A stretch of 64,000 nt of DNA. Origin: Acidobacteriota bacterium. GTDB lineage: Bacteria; Acidobacteriota; Vicinamibacteria; Vicinamibacterales; UBA8438. A program made the translations under genes and the position numbers. Below the pieces are notes generated by a model that saw only the letters and a program-made list of their open reading frames with translations, ran no database searches and was not told the DNA's origin. The stretch is from positions 790,346 through 854,345 of the forward strand of contig VXRJ01000018.1 of NCBI GenBank assembly GCA_009838525.1, given 5' to 3'. Below are positions 26,271 to 34,631 of this stretch, piece by piece. Each line of letters begins with the position of its first letter. Positions within the stretch are counted from its first letter, which is position 1.

Positions 26271-27863
26271 ATGCAAGCGCGACGGTTCCTGATTCTCCTC
26301 GGCTTGGTCCTGCTGGCCGCGCCGCTTGCGGGCCAGGGGCAGGAACGCTTCGATCTACTCATCCGCGGCGGCCGGGTCGTCGACGGTTCCGGCAATCCCT
26401 GGGTGCGCGCCGACGTGGCGATCCGCGGCGACCAGATCGCGCGCATCGGTCACCTGCCGGAAGCCACCGCGGATCGCATCGTCGACGCCGAGGGGCTGGT
26501 GGTGGCGCCCGGTTTCATCGATCCGCACACCCATGCGGTGCGCGGCATCTTCGACGTGCCGACGGCCGACAACTACCTGCTCCAGGGCGTCACGACCCTG
26601 ACCGAAGGCAACGACGGTAGCTCGCCGTGGCCGATCGGCGACCACCTGGAGCGAATCGCCGAGCTCGGCATCAGTCCGAACTGGGGAATCTTCGCCGGCC
26701 AGGGAACGATCCGGCGCGAGGTCATCGGCGCCGAGGACCGCGACCCGACGCGAGACGAGCTGGATCGGATGCGGGCGCTCGTCGCCCAGGCGATGCGGCA
26801 GGGAGCCTTCGGCCTGTCCACCGGATTGTTCTACGTCCCCGGCAGCTTCACATCGACCGAAGAGGTCATCGAACTATCGAAGATCGCGGCTTCCCACGGC
26901 GGAATCTACATCTCGCACATGCGCGACGAAGCACTGCGGTTGCTCGACTCGGTGCGGGAGACGATCCGTATCGGCGAGGAAGCGGGCATCCCGGTGCAGA
27001 TGACCCATCACAAGGCGATCAGCCGCGACATGTGGGGCCGGAGCGCGGACAGTCTCGCGCTGGTGGACGCGGCGCGGGCACGGGGGGTCGACATCACCAT
27101 CGATCAGTACCCCTACACCGCCTCCCAGACCGGAATCACCGCCATCGTGCCGCAGTGGGCCCAGGCGGGCGGAACCGAAGAGCTGATCGAACGGTTGCGG
27201 GATCCGGAAACGCGGCGTCGCATACGCGAGGAGATCGTCTATCGCATCGAGCACGATCGGGGCGGCGGCGATCCCGCGAACATCGTCATCGGCCTGTGCG
27301 AGTGGGACCGATCACTCGAAGGCAAGAGTCTCGCGGACATCCTGGACGAGCGCGGCATCGAGGTCACGACCGCGAACGCCGCCGACCTGGCCATGGAGAT
27401 CATCGAGAGCGGCGGCGCCCGGGCCATCTACCACGCGATGGACGAACGGGATGTCGAGCGGATCATGCAACATCCGGCCACCGCCATCGGCTCCGACGGC
27501 GGCATCTCGGTTTTCGGGGCCAGCGTGCCCCACCCGCGTGAGTACGGCACGTTCGCCCGGGTTCTCGGCCGCTACGTGCGGGAACGGGGCGTCCTGACGA
27601 TCGAGGAGGCGATCCGCAAGATGAGCGGCGCCACCGCCCATCGCCTGGGCCTGCAGGACCGGGGACTCCTGCGGGAGGGCTTCTTTGCCGACATCGCGGT
27701 CTTCGACCCCGACCGCGTCATCGACCGGGCGACATTTCCCGAACCGCACCAGTACAGCGAAGGCTTCGTGTACGTCCTGGTCAACGGCGTGCTCGTCGTC
27801 GAGGGCGGCAAGCATACGGGCGCGCGCCCGGGACGCGTGCTCTACGGCCCAGGGCGGCGCTAG
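26271..27863 (+). CDS. Exported D-aminoacylase/N-acyl-D-amino-acid deacylase-like amidohydrolase
   Basis: A 530-residue amidohydrolase with an N-terminal signal peptide (to about residue 23, ending AGQGQ). The metal site starts with PGFIDPHTH (His86, His88); GLSTGLFYVPGSFTSTEEVI, SHMRDE, QMTHHKA and IGSDGGIS follow, the last supplying the catalytic Asp. In characterised D-aminoacylases a metal-binding Cys occurs in a GNCG motif; here the same position reads GNDG with Asp115. Enzymes of this group release D-amino acids from N-acyl derivatives. Export would place it in the periplasm, where cell-wall-derived D-amino acids are found. It is convergent with the M20 amidohydrolase gene. Confidence 0.85.
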   Translation: MQARRFLILLGLVLLAAPLAGQGQERFDLLIRGGRVVDGSGNPWVRADVAIRGDQIARIGHLPEATADRIVDAEGLVVAPGFIDPHTHAVRGIFDVPTADNYLLQGVTTLTEGNDGSSPWPIGDHLERIAELGISPNWGIFAGQGTIRREVIGAEDRDPTRDELDRMRALVAQAMRQGAFGLSTGLFYVPGSFTSTEEVIELSKIAASHGGIYISHMRDEALRLLDSVRETIRIGEEAGIPVQMTHHKAISRDMWGRSADSLALVDAARARGVDITIDQYPYTASQTGITAIVPQWAQAGGTEELIERLRDPETRRRIREEIVYRIEHDRGGGDPANIVIGLCEWDRSLEGKSLADILDERGIEVTTANAADLAMEIIESGGARAIYHAMDERDVERIMQHPATAIGSDGGISVFGASVPHPREYGTFARVLGRYVRERGVLTIEEAIRKMSGATAHRLGLQDRGLLREGFFADIAVFDPDRVIDRATFPEPHQYSEGFVYVLVNGVLVVEGGKHTGARPGRVLYGPGRR

Positions 27864-27883
27864 CGCGCAGACTCAGGTCGCGG

Positions 27884-29527
27884 CTACTGCCGGGGCTCGA
27901 ACTGCGGGTAGTCGACGCCGACCTGCTCCAGGTAAGTGTCGTAGCGCTCCTCGTCGTAGTAGAACTCCTCGAGCTGCGGCTTGAAGCGCTCCATGATGTC
28001 CCGGTTCAGCCAGATCGCCGGTTCGTCCTCCGGGCGCAGGAACGTCGTGTACTGCCGGTCCTTGGTCTGGATTTCCTCGAAATAGTCCCGCGCCGACTGC
28101 ACGAGCTCCGGCTGAAGCAGGAAGTCGAGCAGGGTCAGCGCCTGCACCTTCGCCGCGGCCGTCGCACCCTGGTGGGCGATCGGCGTGGCCATGGCAATGG
28201 TCTTGTTCCAGTTGTGACCCGCTCCGCCGGGAATGTTCGAGGGAAACCGCAGCGTGGCGGTCGGCACCACCCAGGAAACATCACCGATGTCGTCGGAGCC
28301 ACCGCCACGCCGCTGGTTGTCGGGAATGCGCTCGGCGCCGTCCAGCTCTTCCTGCACTTCCGTCAGCAGGCCCTGCTCCTCCACATCGAGCATCTTCTGC
28401 ACGGCGCGGGCGAAGCGCTGATCGTCCTCCGACCAGTCAGGCATCCCGACCCGTTGGATGTTGGTGAACATCGTCTCGGCAATCACCCGGTTATGGTGCT
28501 GCGGCCAGGCCGCGCCGAGAACCCGCGAAGTGACGGTGGTGTCGGTCATCTTCGCCGCACCCTCCGCCATGGCGTCCCCAATTCGCCACATCCGCATGAT
28601 GTTGTCGTAGTCGGTCTCGCGGAAGAAGTACCAGACGCTGGCGGTCGGCGGCACCACGTTGGGCTGGTCGCCTCCATCGGAGATGACGTAGTGCGAACGC
28701 TGCTGGATGCGCAGGTGCTCGCGCCGGAAGTTCCAGCCGATGTTCATCAGCTCGACCGCATCGAGCGCGCTCCGGCCGTTCCACGGATCGCCCGCGCCGT
28801 GCGCCGATTCGCCCTCGAACGTGTACTCCACCGAGACCATCCCGTTGCCGCGGCTGTCGCCCCAGGCGGTGGTCATGGCGCTGCTCACATGGCTGTAGAG
28901 AACCAGGTCGACGTCGTCGAAGACGCCGGCCCGGACGAAGAAGGCCTTGCCGCCAAGCTGCTCCTCGGCGATACCGGGCCAGATCAGCAGGGTGCCGGGA
29001 ATCTCCTCCCGTTCCATGATCTCCTTTACCGCCAGCGCGGCGGCGATGTTCACGGCCTGGCCGGAGTTGTGCCCTTCGCCATGCCCCGGCGCCCCCTCGA
29101 TCATCGGCTCGCGGTACGCCACCCCGGGCACCTGCGACGACCTCGGGATGCCGTCGACATCACTGCCGAGCGCAATCACCGGGCGTCCGGAACCCCATCG
29201 GGCCAGCCAGCCGCTCGGCATGCCCGCCGTGCCCAGCTCGATCTCGAATCCCTCCGCCTCGAGGAGCTCCGTGATGTAGCGCTGGGTCTCGAACTCCTGA
29301 AATCCGAGCTCGGCGAAGCTGAATAAGCTATCGACCATGCGTTGGACGAAGGCGCGGCGGCTGTCGACGCCCTCCAGCACCTCCGACTTGAGCCGCTCCA
29401 GGCGGTCGTCCGTCCCCGACTGCGACGCGGCGGCGGGAGGTGGTTCGGCCGCCGCAAGATCTGCACTTCCTGTAACGGGAATGACAACGGCGGCGACAAC
29501 GACGGCGGCGGTCGACTTCAGGAACAT
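27884..29527 (-). CDS. Exported M20 family amidohydrolase (AbgB-like)
   Basis: A 547-residue metallo-amidohydrolase with a signal peptide (to about residue 28). It resembles the p-aminobenzoyl-glutamate hydrolase B-subunit/carboxypeptidase group: SFAELGFQEFET, ALGSDVDGIPRSSQ, GHGEGHNSGQ (metal-binding His), GIAEEQLGGK (metal-binding Glu), VEYTFEGESAHGAGDPWNGRSALDAV (dimerisation domain) and GAGHNWNKT. It is longer than the usual 480 residues because of an extended C-terminus with many Tyr and Glu. The start at 29527 is the ATG that precedes a proper signal peptide. It probably cleaves N-acyl amino acids or folate breakdown products outside the cytoplasm. It is divergent from the asparaginase gene. 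Confidence 0.87.
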   Translation of the reverse strand: MFLKSTAAVVVAAVVIPVTGSADLAAAEPPPAAASQSGTDDRLERLKSEVLEGVDSRRAFVQRMVDSLFSFAELGFQEFETQRYITELLEAEGFEIELGTAGMPSGWLARWGSGRPVIALGSDVDGIPRSSQVPGVAYREPMIEGAPGHGEGHNSGQAVNIAAALAVKEIMEREEIPGTLLIWPGIAEEQLGGKAFFVRAGVFDDVDLVLYSHVSSAMTTAWGDSRGNGMVSVEYTFEGESAHGAGDPWNGRSALDAVELMNIGWNFRREHLRIQQRSHYVISDGGDQPNVVPPTASVWYFFRETDYDNIMRMWRIGDAMAEGAAKMTDTTVTSRVLGAAWPQHHNRVIAETMFTNIQRVGMPDWSEDDQRFARAVQKMLDVEEQGLLTEVQEELDGAERIPDNQRRGGGSDDIGDVSWVVPTATLRFPSNIPGGAGHNWNKTIAMATPIAHQGATAAAKVQALTLLDFLLQPELVQSARDYFEEIQTKDRQYTTFLRPEDEPAIWLNRDIMERFKPQLEEFYYDEERYDTYLEQVGVDYPQFEPRQ

Positions 29528-29654
29528 GGAGCGCACGATAGTCCTCCCCGACGCCCTGCCCGCGATGGCGTCCTGTTGCAGCGGCACCTGCCCATGCGCA
29601 CGAAGGGTCCGATAGCCAATCATAGACAATCGGAGTCCGGAACCGCCACGCGGG

Positions 29655-29660
29655 TAGAAT
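29655..29660 (+). promoter_or_regulatory. -10-like hexamer for the asparaginase gene
   Basis: TAGAAT is followed by exactly six bases (CGGGCC) and then the ATG at 29667. This spacing predicts a leaderless transcript. No Shine-Dalgarno sequence lies between. Confidence 0.35.
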
Positions 29661-29666
29661 CGGGCC

Positions 29667-30758
29667 ATGAGCCGACCCGTTTCCGCGGGGCTGCCGTTTC
29701 TGCTTGCCGCCGGCGTGGCCCTTGCCGGGACGGCGTTCGCGCAGGATGGGCCGGCCGAACCGCCAGTCGTCTGGATCCTCGCGACCGGCGGGACGATCTC
29801 CGGCGGCGGGACATCCTCCACCAGTCTGACGGAATACCAGGCGGGAGCGTTCTCCGGCGAAGAGCTGGTCGCGGCGGTGCCGGCCCTCGCCGACCACGCC
29901 ACCATCCGGGTGGAGCAGATCGCAAACGTCGGCAGTCCGAACATCACCTTCAACGATTGGCTGACCCTCGCCAACCGCATCAACACGATCTTCCGCGACG
30001 ACCCGGACGTGGCGGGAGTGGTGATTACTCACGGCACCAACACGCTCGAGGAGACGGCCTACTTTCTGAACCTGACGGTCCGCCACGGCCGGCCGGTGGT
30101 GCTGGTCGGGTCGCAGCGGCCGGCGACGGCCATCAGCTCCGACGGCCCGCTCAATCTGCTGAACGCCGTCCGTACGGCAGCCGCCCCGGAGGCCCGTGGC
30201 AAGGGCGTGCTGGTCGTTCTGAACGACGAGATCAACGCCGCGCGCGACGTGACGAAGACCAGCACGTACCGTGTCGAGACCTTCCGGTCCCGCGAACTCG
30301 GTTTTCTCGGCTACGTCGACGGCGACCAGGTAACCTTCTACCGTCAGCCGACCCGGCGTCATACGTTCGAGTCCGAGTTCGACGTCAGCCGCGTTACCCG
30401 CTTCCCGCGAGTCGACATCGTCTATTCCTACGTGGAGCCGAATCCGCTGCTGATCAACGCGCTGATCGACGACGGGGTCGACGGGATCGTTCTCGCCGGG
30501 ACCGGCGCCGGGCTCGTTTCCGGCCGCGAGCGGGAAGCGCTGGCACGCGTCGTCGACCTACCTCCGGAATCGAGACCGGTCATCGTACGGTCCAGCCGGA
30601 CCGGCAGCGGCCGCGTGGTCCCGTTACCTTCCTACGACGAGGCAGGAATGGTCGCAGGAGACACCCTCAGTCCGCAGAAAGCGCGCATCCTGCTGATGCT
30701 GGCCCTCGCGAAGACCCGCGACCAGGAAGAAATCCGCCGGATCTTCCGCGAGTACTGA
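29667..30758 (+). CDS. Exported type II L-asparaginase
   Basis: A 363-residue periplasmic amidase with a signal peptide ending AFAQ at residue 26. It hydrolyses L-asparagine to aspartate and ammonia. The first active-site motif ILATGGTISGGG places the nucleophilic Thr at residue 43. The second motif THGTNTLEETAYFL begins at residue 121 with the catalytic Thr-Asp-equivalent region. SSDGPLNLLNAV and GIVLAGTGAG are further family blocks. The length is typical once the signal is removed. Its neighbours are also exported nitrogen-releasing hydrolases. It ends 15 bases before the glycosyltransferase gene. Confidence 0.93.
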   Translation: MSRPVSAGLPFLLAAGVALAGTAFAQDGPAEPPVVWILATGGTISGGGTSSTSLTEYQAGAFSGEELVAAVPALADHATIRVEQIANVGSPNITFNDWLTLANRINTIFRDDPDVAGVVITHGTNTLEETAYFLNLTVRHGRPVVLVGSQRPATAISSDGPLNLLNAVRTAAAPEARGKGVLVVLNDEINAARDVTKTSTYRVETFRSRELGFLGYVDGDQVTFYRQPTRRHTFESEFDVSRVTRFPRVDIVYSYVEPNPLLINALIDDGVDGIVLAGTGAGLVSGREREALARVVDLPPESRPVIVRSSRTGSGRVVPLPSYDEAGMVAGDTLSPQKARILLMLALAKTRDQEEIRRIFREY

Positions 30759-30773
30759 CGGGTCGCGTGCAAC

Positions 30774-31832
30774 ATGAGCGGTACGGAGCGCCCCCTGCGC
30801 ATCGCGCTGGTCGCGCCAGTGGCCCAGCGGATTCCGCCGGAACGTTCCGGCTCCATCGAATCGGTCACTGCCCTGCTGGCGGCGGGGCTGGTGGCGCGCG
30901 GCCACGACGTGACGCTCTACGCCGCCGGCTCGTCCAATACCCCGGCTGCGCTGCACGCCACCTTTCTCCGTGGCTACCACGAGGACGACGCGCTCTGGCC
31001 ATGGGAGCTGTGCGAGCTGTTCAACATAGCCGCGGCGGTCGAACCGGCGAAATCCGGGGACCGCTTCGATCTTATTCACGCCCAGGCGGAGTACGCGCCG
31101 ATCGCCCTCGCGTTCACCCGCCTCGCGCCCGTCCCGATCATCCAGACCGTCCACCACTGGCCGACCGACCCCGAGGTGGCTCTCTGGTCCCGGTACCCCG
31201 AGGCGCCGTTCATCGCCGTCTCGCAGGCACAGGCGCGGCGGCTGCGGGGCCTGAATGTCGCCGGAGTCATCCACCATGCGGTCGACGTCGACGCGCTGCC
31301 GTTCCGCGCAACCCCCGACGACTACGTGCTGTTCCTCGGACGGTTCACGGAAGGCAAGGGCGTGCTCGACGCGATCGCGATCGCCCGGCAGGCCGGCCAG
31401 CGGCTGATCCTGGCCGCCGCGGAGAACGACTACTACCGCGATCAGGTTGCGCCTCACGTCGACGGCGAGCATGTCCTCTATCGGGGCGAAGTCGATCGCG
31501 CCGGCGCCGCGGCCCTGCTCGGTGGCGCGCGCGCCCTGCTCTACCCCGTCACCTCGGACGAGCCCTTCGGCCTCGTCGTCGCCGAGGCGATGGCCTGCGG
31601 CACGCCGGTCGCCGCTCTCCACCGTGGCGCCGTACCGGAACTGATAGACAGCGGCGTGACCGGCATCATCGCGCGGACGCCAGCGCAGCTTGCCGACGCG
31701 CTCCCTGCCATCCTGGTGTTCGATCGCGGGCGCGTGCGCGAGCGTGCCATCGAGCGGTTTCATCCCGACAGGATGGTGGACCGCTACCTCGGGCACTACA
31801 CCAGGCTCGCGTTCGACGGGGTGCGGCAATGA
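30774..31832 (+). CDS. GT4 family glycosyltransferase
   Basis: A 352-residue cytosolic glycosyltransferase of the GT-B fold. The N-terminal domain reads LRIALVAPVAQRIPPERSGSIESV, the usual acceptor-side loop of GT4 enzymes, and IQTVHHWPTDPE. The C-terminal donor-binding domain has VLFLGRFTEGKGVLDAI, LLGGARALLYPVTSDEPFGLVVAEAMACGTPV (only the E-x7-E part is diagnostic) and AVPELIDSGVTGII. Its stop overlaps the start of a PIG-L deacetylase by four bases (ATGA), so the two likely act on the same substrate: glycosyl transfer of an N-acetyl sugar, then deacetylation. Sugar and acceptor are unknown. Confidence 0.9.
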   Translation: MSGTERPLRIALVAPVAQRIPPERSGSIESVTALLAAGLVARGHDVTLYAAGSSNTPAALHATFLRGYHEDDALWPWELCELFNIAAAVEPAKSGDRFDLIHAQAEYAPIALAFTRLAPVPIIQTVHHWPTDPEVALWSRYPEAPFIAVSQAQARRLRGLNVAGVIHHAVDVDALPFRATPDDYVLFLGRFTEGKGVLDAIAIARQAGQRLILAAAENDYYRDQVAPHVDGEHVLYRGEVDRAGAAALLGGARALLYPVTSDEPFGLVVAEAMACGTPVAALHRGAVPELIDSGVTGIIARTPAQLADALPAILVFDRGRVRERAIERFHPDRMVDRYLGHYTRLAFDGVRQ

Positions 31833-32575
31833 CGGCGCATGAACTCAGTGGCCGATCACTGATGACGTTCTTTGCGCACCCGGACGACGAATCTCTCGCG
31901 GCAGGCGGACTGATCGCGTCGTGCGCCGCGGCGGGTTCGACGGTGACTCTGGTCGTGGCAACCCGGGGTGAGGCGGGACCGGGCCGGGAGGGCGCGAAGC
32001 TCGCCGCGGTGCGAACCCGCGAGATGGAAGCGGCGGCGCGCGTTCTCGGCGCATCCGAGCTGGTCTGGCTCGACTACCCGGATGGCCTGCTACCGTCCGC
32101 GGACGCGGGACAGCTGGAAGGCGACATCGCTCGGACGGTGGCGGCGCGCCGGCCGGAGCAATTGGTGACTTTCGATCGCGACGGGCTCTACTGGCATCCG
32201 GATCATGTGGCCCTCCACGAGCGGGTCACCGCGGCAATCGAGGAGCTGGGCGACGATGCGCCGGGCCTTTGGTACGTGACCATGCCGCACGGAGCGATGC
32301 GAGCCGTGGCCGATCATGCGGCGGCAAGGGGAAGGTCCCGCGCACCGATTCTCGGCGTCGACGATCCGGACGCGTTCGGCGCGGAGGCGCCGGCGGCAAC
32401 CATCACGCTCGACGTCAGGCGGCATGCGGCACGGAAGCTCGCCGCGCTTGCCTGCCACGCCACGCAGTTCCACGGCTCCGCGCTTGCCGCGATCGCACCG
32501 GCCGAGGCGGTGTCCCTGCTCGGCCGTGAACAGTACCGGTGTGCCCACGCCGTACGATCCCAGGCATGCACCTGA
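31829..32575 (+). CDS. PIG-L family N-deacetylase
   Basis: A 248-residue zinc-dependent deacetylase of the LmbE/PIG-L family. The metal motif FFAHPDDE is at residues 14-21 and the second motif HPDH is in GLYWHPDHVALHE. Related enzymes deacetylate GlcNAc-inositol in mycothiol synthesis, GlcNAc-malate in bacillithiol synthesis, or lipid-linked GlcNAc. Start and stop are both embedded in neighbouring genes: the ATG overlaps the GT4 stop by four bases and the end overlaps the next methyltransferase by ten bases. This makes a strict three-gene unit. No MshC- or BshC-type ligase is present nearby. Confidence 0.92.
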   Translation: MTAHELSGRSLMTFFAHPDDESLAAGGLIASCAAAGSTVTLVVATRGEAGPGREGAKLAAVRTREMEAAARVLGASELVWLDYPDGLLPSADAGQLEGDIARTVAARRPEQLVTFDRDGLYWHPDHVALHERVTAAIEELGDDAPGLWYVTMPHGAMRAVADHAAARGRSRAPILGVDDPDAFGAEAPAATITLDVRRHAARKLAALACHATQFHGSALAAIAPAEAVSLLGREQYRCAHAVRSQACT

Positions 32576-33813
32576 AGGCGCTTCGGCAACTTCGCTGTCC
32601 GTTCTGCGGGACGCGGTTCACGGTCGTCTCGAACCGCGCCCTCCTGGTGGAGGCGGAGAGCATCGTGGAGGGCGTCATCTGGTGCGAATGCAGCGCATTT
32701 CCGGTGGTTGCCGGCATACCCGTGGTGATCGCGGACGATGCGACCCGAGACGCCATGCACGCGCTGGAGGCAGGGCACCGCACCCGGGCGCTATGGATGC
32801 TGCTCGGCCTTTCGGACGACGCGGCGCGGACGGAAGCGTTCCGCCGCCTGACGGACCCCGAACGGGCGCCGACCTACCGCGAACTGCTCCCGATCCTGTC
32901 GCGCGATGCGGAAGCGGACTGTTTTCTTTATCGTTTTTCCGACCCGACATTCCTGACCGCCGAAGCCCTCCTGGACGCCATCGCGCACGACCGCCCATCG
33001 CGCGGCCGGGCCCTCGACATCTGCGGCGGATCCGGTCATCTGACACGGGTTCTGATGCGGCAGCCGGGCAACGAAGGCGTTGTCCTAGCGGATCTCGTCT
33101 TCTGGAAACTCTGGCTCGCTTCCCGGATCACGACGCCCGGATGCGTGGCTGTCTGCTGCGACGCAAACAGCCCCCTGCCGTTCGACGACGCACAGTTCGA
33201 TACCGTCCTCCTGAGCGACGCGTTCCCCTACATCTGGCAGAAACGGATGCTGGCGCGCGAGATGCAGCGAGTGGCGTCGCCCGACGGGGTTATCGTCCTG
33301 CCCCACCTCCACAACGCGCTGGGCGAGAACTACACTGCTGGTGACGGCCTGACGCCCGCGGCGTATCGCGACCTCTTCCTGCCGTTCAAACCACGATTGT
33401 TCGACGACCGGCCGATGGTGGACAGCGTCGTCGACCGTCGAATTGTCGATCTGACCGCCGATGTGGAGCCCGGCGAGCTGGCCGAGACGCCGTCGGTCAC
33501 GCTGGTCGCCAGCCGCACCGCTGGCGTTTTCCGCCGCCGTAGCGTGCCCGATCAGCTTGACGTATGCGGCACATTGAGAATCAACCCGCTCTACCGGGCG
33601 GAACCGGCCGGTGACAACCGCCTGCGCTTGACGCTCCGGTTCCCGACGCCCGAGTACGAGGACGAGTTCAGACTCTTGAAGCGCTACCTGCCGCTGGAGA
33701 CTACCGTGGACGCCAACCTCGGCGGACGCATCGGCCCGAAGACATTCGGCGACGACTACGCCCGTCTCCGTCGAAGCCGCGTGCTGCTCGACGTTCCCCA
33801 GAACTACTGCTAG
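32566..33813 (+). CDS. Class I methyltransferase with N-terminal Trm112-like zinc ribbon
   Basis: A 415-residue protein. Residues 10-50 hold CPFCGTRF and WCECSAFPVV (Cys11, Cys14, Cys40, Cys42), a Trm112-like zinc ribbon often found before SAM-dependent methyltransferases. The Rossmann part has ALDICGGSGHLTRVL as SAM motif I at about residue 149 and PFDDAQFDTVLLSDAFPYI as later motifs. The C-terminal 130 residues are not recognised. ATG at 32566 lies inside the end of the PIG-L gene. The partner genes suggest methylation of a glycoconjugate or small thiol-like product, but this is inference. Confidence 0.75.
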   Translation: MHLKALRQLRCPFCGTRFTVVSNRALLVEAESIVEGVIWCECSAFPVVAGIPVVIADDATRDAMHALEAGHRTRALWMLLGLSDDAARTEAFRRLTDPERAPTYRELLPILSRDAEADCFLYRFSDPTFLTAEALLDAIAHDRPSRGRALDICGGSGHLTRVLMRQPGNEGVVLADLVFWKLWLASRITTPGCVAVCCDANSPLPFDDAQFDTVLLSDAFPYIWQKRMLAREMQRVASPDGVIVLPHLHNALGENYTAGDGLTPAAYRDLFLPFKPRLFDDRPMVDSVVDRRIVDLTADVEPGELAETPSVTLVASRTAGVFRRRSVPDQLDVCGTLRINPLYRAEPAGDNRLRLTLRFPTPEYEDEFRLLKRYLPLETTVDANLGGRIGPKTFGDDYARLRRSRVLLDVPQNYC

Positions 33814-33842
33814 TCTCGCCCAGGCGTCGAAGGCGCGCCGGA

Positions 33843-34274
33843 TCAAGGCGCCGTGACGACGATTCCGCGCGGCTGACACCGCTCGAAATCCCCCAGGTTG
33901 TACGTGAGGATGCGATCTGCTGACGTTCTCTCGGCGCAACAGACGTGCAGTGCGTCGTAGACCGCGCCGCTCGCCAGGCCCGGCTCCGCTGCACGGCGGA
34001 GAGCTGCGCTGTAGTCATCCGCGGTGAGCGGTACCGCCGTCACTCTTACGCAGATCGTCTCCTCAATGAGCATGCGGGCCTCATTGGGCAGAACGCGGCG
34101 GGCCAGCGGTAGCGCAGTCAGTGTCGCATAGCATTCGGCCAGCGCATGCGTCGAGCAGAATCCCCTGTGGGGCGGCGCCGTGTAGCGCAGCAGAGCCTCG
34201 AGCGCCGCTTCGTGGTTGGCGAGCTGGTCGACGACCGCCGGCACCAGCACCGACGTGTCGAAGAGCACGCGCAC
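33843..34274 (-). CDS. vapC: VapC-type PIN-domain ribonuclease toxin
   Basis: A 143-residue PIN-domain protein. The conserved acidic residues of the metal-dependent RNase site are Asp6 (VLFDTSVLVP), Glu47 (ALAECYATL), Asp107 (AVYDALH) and Asp129 (LGDFER). VapC toxins cleave tRNA or rRNA when their antitoxin is lost. The start is GTG at 34274, placed directly after the TAG of the antitoxin gene with no gap, so translation is coupled. The pair sits between two operons of opposite direction. Confidence 0.92.
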   Translation of the reverse strand: MRVLFDTSVLVPAVVDQLANHEAALEALLRYTAPPHRGFCSTHALAECYATLTALPLARRVLPNEARMLIEETICVRVTAVPLTADDYSAALRRAAEPGLASGAVYDALHVCCAERTSADRILTYNLGDFERCQPRGIVVTAP

Positions 34275-34544
34275 CTACCGGCGGCCTTCCCTTATGGTCC
34301 GCCGGCTCCGCGCGTCTCTCTCCGCGCGAATGAATGCCGCGACGTCGACAGTCGCGCGCGTCCCACCATGATGGACCAGAACCCCTTTCTTGGTCACAAG
34401 CGCCGGCGCGGAGTCGACCTTGCGCAACTGCAGGCATTCTCCGTCCAGATCGATCTCCAGCGCGGTGCCGGCCAACAGGTTCAACTGCTCGCGGAATGGC
34501 TTTGGGACGACGACGCGCCCGGCGGAGTCAATGGTAATTACCAT
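34275..34544 (-). CDS. vapB: AbrB/MazE-type antitoxin of the VapBC pair
   Basis: An 89-residue protein. The N-terminal 45 residues (MVITIDSAGRVVVPKPFREQL) match the swapped-hairpin AbrB/MazE DNA-binding fold, and the charged C-terminal half (VDVAAFIRAERDARSRR) would wrap the toxin. The start at 34544 gives the usual short N-terminus; an ATG at 34571 would add nine residues. Antitoxins of this type repress their own promoter, so the 87-base gap upstream to 34632 should hold the operator. The AT-rich stretch ATACCATCATGCCATGG around 34540-34556 is a candidate. Confidence 0.9.
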   Translation of the reverse strand: MVITIDSAGRVVVPKPFREQLNLLAGTALEIDLDGECLQLRKVDSAPALVTKKGVLVHHGGTRATVDVAAFIRAERDARSRRTIREGRR

Positions 34545-34631
34545 GGCATGATGGTATTGCAGATGGTCCAAACCGTCAACGTGGTAGGAATGACGCGCGT
34601 TGACGCGGGGCGGGAGCCACGGGGGCCGCCG

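Noticed and set aside
29342-31828. Very long open frame reading through the asparaginase and glycosyltransferase genes on the same strand
   Set aside because: Its translation is Arg/Pro-rich with no domain until the PIG-L start at 31829. It is a frame shadow of the GC-rich asparaginase and GT4 genes.
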